Part shown: positions 58,905 to 64,000 of the stretch, in pieces | How positions within the stretch are numbered: the stretch's first letter is position 1 | How the letters are laid out: every line of letters starts with the position of its first letter | Origin: Lacrimispora sp. BS-2 | Lineage (GTDB): Bacteria; Bacillota; Clostridia; Lachnospirales; Lachnospiraceae | Reading direction: 5' to 3' | DNA length: 64,000 nt | NCBI RefSeq assembly: GCF_040207125.1 | Contig: NZ_CP157940.1 | Coordinates: 4,278,001 to 4,342,000, forward strand | Notes under the pieces: generated by a model | Databases searched by the model: none | Seen by the model: only the letters and a program-made list of their open reading frames with translations | Told to the model about the DNA's origin: nothing | Made by a program: the position numbers and the translations under genes

Positions 58905-60194
58905 ATGAAAGATTTTTTACATAATAAAGTAGTTCCTAAAATAATGGTATTTATTAATACAAAGGCTATTCGGGGATTAAAGGATGGGCTGCTGTACTCC
59001 ATGCCCATGATGATCATCGGCTCTATTTTTCTGCTTTTGGCAAACTTTCCATATACGCCCTTTTCCGACTGGCTGAAGGCAGCAGGCATTACGCCGGTGT
59101 TGAATCAGGCATTTGAAAGCACCTTCAATATTATGGCTTTGATCGCTTCCGTTGGTATTGCTTATACCTATGTAAAAAATGAGGGATATAACGGGATGCC
59201 GGCAGGGGTGATTTCCCTGTGTACTTATCTGTTGCTTCAGCCTTCCCAGGTGACCAGCCAGGAGGGGGCTTCTGTGGGTGTTATTTTTAAGACCTGGACC
59301 GGCGGACAGGGAATGATCGGCGCGATCATCATCGGACTCATTGTAGGCTGGATTTATACGGTATTTTTAAAGAAAAATATCACCATTAAAATGCCGGAGG
59401 GAGTTCCGGAAGGAGTGACCACCTCTTTTACGGCTCTGGTTCCCGGCGCGGTGATCATTATCACGGCCTCTATTATCTTTGCAATTGTAAAAAACATGTT
59501 TGGCACAACCCCGATGGAGTGGATCTATAAGAGCATTCAGATTCCGCTGCAGGGATTGACGGATTCCTTTGGCGGAGTCATTGCCATGGGATTTTTGATT
59601 CCGTTTTTCTGGTTCTTCGGCATTCATGGCTCCACTCTTGTGGGGGGAATTATGGGCCCCATTCTTACTGCCAACACTGCCGCAAATCAGGCAATTATTG
59701 ACAGCGGCCGGGAGCTGACTCTGGCAAATGGCGGACATATTGTTACCCAGCAGTTTCTGGATCAGTTTATAACGGTTACAGGGGCAGGGATCACCATTGG
59801 CGTGGTCATATACCTTACATTCTTTGCCAAATCTACCCAGTGCAAGCAGGTCGGCAAGCTGGGGATCGGTCCTGCGTTCTTTAACATCAATGAGCCGGTG
59901 CTTTTCGGCACACCGATCGTGTTGAACCCTATTATGGCAATTCCCTTCATGCTGATGCCCGTACTGTCGGGAATCATTCAGTATCTGGCGATTTATACGG
60001 GACTTTGCCCCATGTACAAAGGGATTCTGGTGCCATGGACGTGCCCGCCCATTATCTCAGGATTTTTAATCGGAGGCTGGAGAACGGCATTGCTGCAGGT
60101 GGTGATTTTGGCATTGTCATTCTTCGTATATCTGCCTTTTATCAGGGTGATTGACAAAATGTATGAAAAACAGGAACATCAAACCCAGGGTTGA
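58905..60194 (+). CDS. celB: PTS lactose/cellobiose-type IIC component
   Basis: Membrane channel of the beta-glucoside PTS, 429 residues, about ten helices. Family segments include GLLYSMPMMIIGSIFLL, FFWFFGIHGSTLVGGIMGPI and FFNINEPVLFGTPIVLNP, the last containing the conserved sugar-site Glu of Lac-family IIC proteins. The ATG at 58905 is preferred because GAGGGA lies eight bases upstream; a GTG two codons earlier is possible. It lies 25 bp after IIB. Confidence 0.94.
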   Translation: MKDFLHNKVVPKIMVFINTKAIRGLKDGLLYSMPMMIIGSIFLLLANFPYTPFSDWLKAAGITPVLNQAFESTFNIMALIASVGIAYTYVKNEGYNGMPAGVISLCTYLLLQPSQVTSQEGASVGVIFKTWTGGQGMIGAIIIGLIVGWIYTVFLKKNITIKMPEGVPEGVTTSFTALVPGAVIIITASIIFAIVKNMFGTTPMEWIYKSIQIPLQGLTDSFGGVIAMGFLIPFFWFFGIHGSTLVGGIMGPILTANTAANQAIIDSGRELTLANGGHIVTQQFLDQFITVTGAGITIGVVIYLTFFAKSTQCKQVGKLGIGPAFFNINEPVLFGTPIVLNPIMAIPFMLMPVLSGIIQYLAIYTGLCPMYKGILVPWTCPPIISGFLIGGWRTALLQVVILALSFFVYLPFIRVIDKMYEKQEHQTQG

Positions 60195-60225
60195 TTGTTT
60201 CTGTGCAGAGAGAAAAGGTGGAAAG

Positions 60226-60540
60226 ATGCAGGAAATGGAACTTATTTGCTTTCAGCTGATCACTGCGGCAGGCGGAGCAAAATCAAATTATATTAAAGCA
60301 GTGCAAAAAGCAAAACAAGGAAGATATGAAGAGGCGGAAAGTCTGATCGCAGAGGGAGATGAAATGATGAAGCAGGGGCACCTGCCTCATGGGGATTTGA
60401 TACAGAGAGAAGCGGCAGGAGAGCCGGTGTCTATGGGGCTTATCCTGACTCATGCGGAGGATCAGATGATGAGCGCAGAGGTCTTTAAGGTCATGGCCGA
60501 AGAGATCATTGATCTTTATAGGAAACTGGAAAGCAAATGA
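60226..60540 (+). CDS. celC: PTS lactose/cellobiose-type IIA component
   Basis: 104 residues, three-helix IIA protein of the Lac family. The phospho-accepting His is residue 76 in LILTHAEDQMMSA. Start at 60226 (MQEMELICFQLI) has AAGGTGG upstream; the open frame further left runs inside the end of IIC. With IIB and IIC it completes the transporter; HPr and enzyme I are encoded elsewhere. Confidence 0.94.
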   Translation: MQEMELICFQLITAAGGAKSNYIKAVQKAKQGRYEEAESLIAEGDEMMKQGHLPHGDLIQREAAGEPVSMGLILTHAEDQMMSAEVFKVMAEEIIDLYRKLESK

Positions 60541-60548
60541 AACTGTCT

Positions 60549-60584
60549 GTTATGGCGGGAGCAGGTGATGCTTCCCGCCATAAC
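60549..60584. terminator. Perfect hairpin between the PTS and thiamine operons
   Basis: GTTATGGCGGGA pairs perfectly with TCCCGCCATAAC (12 bp). It lies between convergent operons; the T tract is weak on both sides. Confidence 0.6.
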
Positions 60585-60617
60585 CGGCATAATAGCTTTC
60601 TTTACAGTTTCTCGTTT

Positions 60618-61451
60618 TTATTTCCTTTTCGTTTCACTCAGCGGAATGGTTTCTGTTTTCCAACCGTGCCACAAAGGCCCCCGCCCCTTTCCCAGCTTTA
60701 ATCCGGCCTTTAAGGCTCCGTTTAAATAGGACTTTGCCGCGCAGATGCTATCTTCCAGCCCCATGCCTGCAGCCAGTCCGCAGGCAATGGCAGAGGACAG
60801 GGTACATCCGGTTCCATGGGTATTTGGATTGTTGATCCGTTTACCTGAAAACCAGGTGACAGATCCGTTACAGCATAGAACATCGTCAGCCCCCTGGTCA
60901 TTGTGTCCTCCTTTTAACAGGAAAGAAGTCTGAAATACCTGGGAGAGCTCCAAGGCGGCTTTTTCCATGTCTTTTCCAGTGCATATCCGCCGCCCTTTTG
61001 TGGATAAAAGGGCTTCTGCTTCCGGTATATTGGGGGTAACCAATGCTGCCAGCGGGAACAGTCTGCTTGTTAAAGCATTAACATCCTCTGGGTTTAAAAG
61101 AGAATGTCCGCTGGTTGATACCATGACCGGGTCCACGATCACGGGAGATTGGTTATACTTTCTCAGCTTTTCTGCAATGATTTCTATAGAAACGGAGGTC
61201 CCGGCCATGCCGATTTTTACAGCTTGCGGCGGAATATCGGTAAACACGGCCTCAAGCTGGGCGGCAAGCATCTCCTGGCCAACCGGTTCCGTCAGAAAAA
61301 CACCTGTAGTATTTTGTGCGACCAGGGCGGTAACAACGCTGGAGCCATAGACACCCAGAGCCGCTGCGGTCTTTAAATCCGCCTGTATTCCGGCGCCGCC
61401 GCTGGGATCGGTGCCTGCTATGGTGAGGAAGGAAGGGAGAATCAGGCTCAT
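60618..61451 (-). CDS. thiD: hydroxymethylpyrimidine/phosphomethylpyrimidine kinase
   Basis: Phosphorylates hydroxymethylpyrimidine phosphate to the diphosphate for thiamine synthesis. 277 residues, ribokinase fold. Signatures are IAGTDPSGGAGIQADLKT at the N-terminus and NTHGTGCTLSSAIACG with the catalytic Asp region replaced by the usual GTGC motif of this family near the C-terminus. ATG at 61451 overlaps the thiE stop by four bases. Last gene of the operon. Confidence 0.95.
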   Translation of the reverse strand: MSLILPSFLTIAGTDPSGGAGIQADLKTAAALGVYGSSVVTALVAQNTTGVFLTEPVGQEMLAAQLEAVFTDIPPQAVKIGMAGTSVSIEIIAEKLRKYNQSPVIVDPVMVSTSGHSLLNPEDVNALTSRLFPLAALVTPNIPEAEALLSTKGRRICTGKDMEKAALELSQVFQTSFLLKGGHNDQGADDVLCCNGSVTWFSGKRINNPNTHGTGCTLSSAIACGLAAGMGLEDSICAAKSYLNGALKAGLKLGKGRGPLWHGWKTETIPLSETKRK

Positions 61452-62089
61452 TGGCTCACCACCTTTAAAAGCTGCTCTTTTAAGCGATGGACGGCCTCGG
61501 TAATATCCTTTTGTCCGAATATGGCGGAAACCACCGCGGCCCCGGCTGCGCCGGTTCCTTTCAGACTGGAGACATTTTCTGCGGTAATTCCTCCGATTGC
61601 CGTTACAGGAATAGGAACGGAGCGGCAGATTCCAGACAGTTGTTCCAGGGATAAGGGAATGGCATCCTTTTTTGTGGAACTTGGGAATATGGCTCCTGCG
61701 CCTATATAATCAGCCCCGTCTAGCCATGCCCTTTTCGCCTGGTCTATGTTTTTAGCAGTTACGCCCAGAATGCGGTCCGGCCCCATGAGCCGGCGGACCT
61801 CTGCCGGAGGTAAATCCTCCTGTCCTACGTGTACGCCGTCCGCATCGCACTTAAGGGCGGTTTCCACATCATCGTTGATAATCAGCGGGATTTTGTAACG
61901 CCTGGTAATCTGGCGGACCATAATGGCTTCTTCCAGAAATGCGTTTTTATCCATGTGCTTTTCACGGAGCTGGAGAAGGGTCACCCCGGCAGAAAGAGCT
62001 TCTTCGATCTGGGCTTCTAAGGTTTTTTCTCCTGTAAATGTCTGGTCTGTTACCGCATACAGGAGCAGCATGTCTTTATGAAACTTCAA
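61448..62089 (-). CDS. thiE: thiamine-phosphate synthase
   Basis: Joins the pyrimidine diphosphate to thiazole phosphate to form thiamine phosphate. 213 residues, TIM barrel. Motifs: TLLQLREKHMD, PLIINDDVETALKCDADGVHVGQEDLP (seen in parts) and IPVTAIGGITAENV, the phosphate-binding glycine loop. The start is TTG at 62089 with AAGGAGGG upstream; it overlaps the end of thiM by 14 bp, and thiD begins on its stop codon. Confidence 0.95.
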   Translation of the reverse strand: MKFHKDMLLLYAVTDQTFTGEKTLEAQIEEALSAGVTLLQLREKHMDKNAFLEEAIMVRQITRRYKIPLIINDDVETALKCDADGVHVGQEDLPPAEVRRLMGPDRILGVTAKNIDQAKRAWLDGADYIGAGAIFPSSTKKDAIPLSLEQLSGICRSVPIPVTAIGGITAENVSSLKGTGAAGAAVVSAIFGQKDITEAVHRLKEQLLKVVSQ

Positions 62090-62963
62090 TGTTTATCCCT
62101 CCTTTTAAGGTGCTGTCATCCAGAAGGCTTATCTCATCAATAAAGCAGCAGCGGAAGCTGCTTGTACCAGCCTGGAGTGTCTCCGTTTTTTTAGCAGCCC
62201 GCTCCCCGCAAAGGCCGGCGGCAGCCGTGGCAAGAGCGGCTGCCTGGAAAACGGCGTGTTGGGAGGAGGCAGGCCCGGCGGATGCCACATAGGCGGCAAT
62301 GATACCGTCCAGCATACAGCCGCTTCCCGCAATACGGGTCATTTGGGGACAGCCGTTCCTGATAAGACAGGTTTCCTTCCCGGAAGTTACGATATCAATG
62401 GCCCCGGTCATGACGGCCACAGCCCCGGTTGCAGCACTCAGTGCCCTGGCTGTTTCCTTAAGAGCCTCCATGGTATCTTCCCTTATTTCATCAGAAAAAG
62501 AAGCATCAACTCCCCGGGCTGAGGAATCAGAGCTGTTTCCGCTTTTTCCATTTTTTCCGGTCAGTTCCTTTAACAGGATCCTAAGCTCTGACGCATTTCC
62601 CCTGATAACAGTTGCTTTTACTTCTTTTAGAAGGGAAAGAGCCATTTCGGTCCTGTAACGGGATGCGCCGATTCCTACCGGGTCAAAGATGACCGGGTGG
62701 TTTCGCCGGTTTGCTTCCAGCCCGGCCTTTATCATTGCAGCTTCTGTAGTCTCTTTGGGGGTTCCTATGTTTAAAAGAAGGCAGTCGGACAGGGCGGATA
62801 TTTCTGAAGCTTCTTCCGGCTGGTCCGCCATAATGGGAGAACCGCCGCAGGCCAGAATGATATTTGCCACGTCTCCTGCCGTCACATAGTTGGTGATGCA
62901 GTGGACGATGGGCTTCTTTTCCCGGACCAGCCCGGCCAGGGAATCATGAAACTTCCTATTCAT
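62076..62963 (-). CDS. thiM: hydroxyethylthiazole kinase
   Basis: Phosphorylates the thiazole moiety, allowing salvage. 295 residues, ribokinase-like trimer family. Motifs: VHCITNYVTAGDVANIILA and SPIMADQPEE at the N-terminus, PVIFDPVGIGASRYR, VIRGNASE, and the C-terminal GSGCMLDGIIAAYV. A Gly/Ser-rich insert (KNGKSGNSSDSSARG) after residue 165 makes it longer than the usual 265-275. ATG at 62963 is chosen because AGGAGG is nine bases upstream; an ATG three codons earlier abuts that site directly. Confidence 0.94.
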   Translation of the reverse strand: MNRKFHDSLAGLVREKKPIVHCITNYVTAGDVANIILACGGSPIMADQPEEASEISALSDCLLLNIGTPKETTEAAMIKAGLEANRRNHPVIFDPVGIGASRYRTEMALSLLKEVKATVIRGNASELRILLKELTGKNGKSGNSSDSSARGVDASFSDEIREDTMEALKETARALSAATGAVAVMTGAIDIVTSGKETCLIRNGCPQMTRIAGSGCMLDGIIAAYVASAGPASSQHAVFQAAALATAAAGLCGERAAKKTETLQAGTSSFRCCFIDEISLLDDSTLKGGINIEVS

Positions 62964-62976
62964 ATTCAACATCCTC

Positions 62977-63531
62977 CTATTCGTTGATGAGCCGTTCAAA
63001 ATAGGAGAACAGGCCAAGGCGGCGCAGCATTGCCAGTAAGACCGCAGCCAGTATGGTCCCCGCCAGGGTGCTCATGAAAAACGGAGCTACAAAGAAAAAG
63101 ACGGCTACTTCTTTTCCCATGAGAAGGGCTGCCACCGGATAGCAGAGCAGCCCACCGATGAGCCCTGTCCCAATTACTTCCCCAAGATAAGCCGGCAAAA
63201 GCTTCCTGGTCTTTTGAAACAGACAGGCCCCGAGAAATGCCCCTGCCATGCTTCCCGGAAAGGCAAGCAGACTTCCGGTTCCCATAAGATTCCGTATAAG
63301 AGAAGCGGAGAAAGCCATGGAAACGCCATAGATGGGTCCTAAGAACACCCCTGCCAGGACATTAGCCAGGTGCTGTATTGGAAAGCATTTAGAAGCTCCC
63401 ACCGGAATGGAAAAGCCGGAGAGGGCTACCGTAAGGGCTGTCAGCATTCCGCTGACCACCAGCTTTTTCACCCGCACCCTGGAGGCAGCAGAAGAATTGC
63501 TACAAATAGTAGGTGATATTCGATCATTCAT
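62977..63531 (-). CDS. thiW: energy coupling factor transporter S component ThiW
   Basis: Membrane substrate-binding (S) subunit of an ECF transporter, predicted to import the thiazole precursor used by ThiM. 184 residues, five to six helices; family segments are PVGASKCFPIQHLANVLAGV and SLLAFPGSMAGAFLGA. AGGAGG precedes the ATG. The shared ECF ATPase and T subunits would be encoded elsewhere. It lies 13 bp upstream of thiM and 44 bp downstream of thiC. Confidence 0.93.
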   Translation of the reverse strand: MNDRISPTICSNSSAASRVRVKKLVVSGMLTALTVALSGFSIPVGASKCFPIQHLANVLAGVFLGPIYGVSMAFSASLIRNLMGTGSLLAFPGSMAGAFLGACLFQKTRKLLPAYLGEVIGTGLIGGLLCYPVAALLMGKEVAVFFFVAPFFMSTLAGTILAAVLLAMLRRLGLFSYFERLINE

Positions 63532-63575
63532 GAAAATTCCTCCTGTTTATGTAATTTAAAAATTTTCATAAGCTA

Positions 63576-64000
63576 TCATTCATCGTAAATATTGACGATT
63601 TCCCCGTCCAGAATCCGGTTCATATTTTTCATGGCACAGAAATTGCCGCACATGGAGCAGGTATCTTCTTTTTCCGGTTTTGACGCTGCCCGGTAGCGTC
63701 TGGCTTTTTCCGGGTCAATAGCCAGTTGGAACATGGCTTCCCAATCCAGCCGTTTCCTGGCATCGCTCATCTTATGATCCCACTCCCTTGCGCCCCTGAT
63801 GCCTTTGGCAATATCAGCCGCATGGGCCGCAATCCGGGCGGCAACGATTCCTTCTTTCACATCTGCTCCATCCGGCAGCTTCAAATGCTCTGCAGGAGTT
63901 ACATAGCAGAGAAATGCCGCTCCGGCAGCAGCTGCCACTGCTCCTCCGATGGCAGCGGTGATATGGTCATATCCCGGCGCAATATCTGTGACAAGGGGTC
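63576..64000 (-). CDS. thiC: phosphomethylpyrimidine synthase ThiC (C-terminal part)
   Basis: Radical SAM enzyme converting aminoimidazole ribotide to hydroxymethylpyrimidine phosphate. Only the last 140 residues are in the window; the frame is open to base 64000. [19 protein letters not shown] and [12 protein letters not shown] are hallmark segments, and the iron-sulfur cluster motif [14 protein letters not shown] (CxxCxxxxC) is present near the end. First gene seen of the thiamine operon; a TPP riboswitch would be expected upstream, outside the window. Confidence 0.97.
   Translation of the reverse strand, partial: PLVTDIAPGYDHITAAIGGAVAAAAGAAFLCYVTPAEHLKLPDGADVKEGIVAARIAAHAADIAKGIRGAREWDHKMSDARKRLDWEAMFQLAIDPEKARRYRAASKPEKEDTCSMCGNFCAMKNMNRILDGEIVNIYDE

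Noticed and set aside
63532..63575. TPP riboswitch within the visible thiamine operon
   Set aside because: The thiC-thiW gap is only 44 bp. A TPP riboswitch would be expected before thiC, beyond the window.

Overview
The window looks like a chromosomal segment of a low-to-mid GC, Gram-positive anaerobe of the Lachnospiraceae (Lacrimispora/Hungatella-like clostridia). This rests on AGGAGG-type ribosome binding sites, frequent GTG/TTG starts, consensus sigma-A promoters, a LexA box of the Bacillus/Clostridium type, RNase Y, YesM/YesN-type regulators with an LplABC-type sugar transporter, a very large 2-hydroxyacyl-CoA dehydratase-activase-like protein and a molybdenum hydroxylase subunit. The genus is inference; no rRNA is present.

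Layout. 1-2031: 3' part of a molybdopterin-binding xanthine dehydrogenase family subunit. 2199-6680: a three-gene MacAB-like exporter (ATPase, FtsX-type permease, membrane fusion protein). 6696-8114: a secreted cell-wall-binding repeat protein on the minus strand. 8479-13236: a small unknown protein and the giant activase. 13402-18378: CorA, a rhomboid-like membrane protein, pyruvate kinase and diaminopimelate decarboxylase, with a structured dispersed repeat after pyk. 18680-20891: M20 peptidase and a cytoplasmic-type subtilase, divergent. 21085-21399: a compact type I toxin-antitoxin-like locus. 21667-25270: recA, recX, rny. 25469-33440: a PHP phosphatase, then a histidine kinase, response regulator, sugar-binding lipoprotein, two permeases and an MBL-fold hydrolase. 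33585-36397: a GH95-like glycosidase behind a wrecked permease pair. 36654-38090: D-Ala-D-Ala carboxypeptidase. 38371-43361: a truncated transaldolase-like start, an FGGY sugar kinase, an MFS transporter and two AraC regulators. 43541-48247: an AT-rich accessory island of about 4.7 kb between an AraC gene and lacZ, bounded by a 25-bp direct repeat and carrying phage-like fragments, a YkgJ protein, RidA and a thrombospondin-C-like protein. 48316-51387: GH2 beta-galactosidase. 51473-54972: a serine recombinase with paired operators, a 42-residue ORF and a chemoreceptor. 55119-60540: LicR-type regulator, 6-phospho-beta-glucosidase and PTS IIB, IIC and IIA for a beta-glucoside. 60618-64000: thiamine operon on the minus strand, thiC-thiW-thiM-thiE-thiD, cut by the window end.

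Functionally, the window combines housekeeping genes (glycolysis, lysine/peptidoglycan, recombination, RNA decay, thiamine) with several sugar-uptake modules, each next to its own regulator. The most unusual items are the toxin-antitoxin-like locus with convergent consensus promoters and a shared bidirectional terminator, the two-copy palindromic repeat whose stems covary, the island between araC and lacZ with repeated junction motifs, and several gene relics (fused permeases, a transaldolase start, a copy of the rny 3' end) that record recent deletions.
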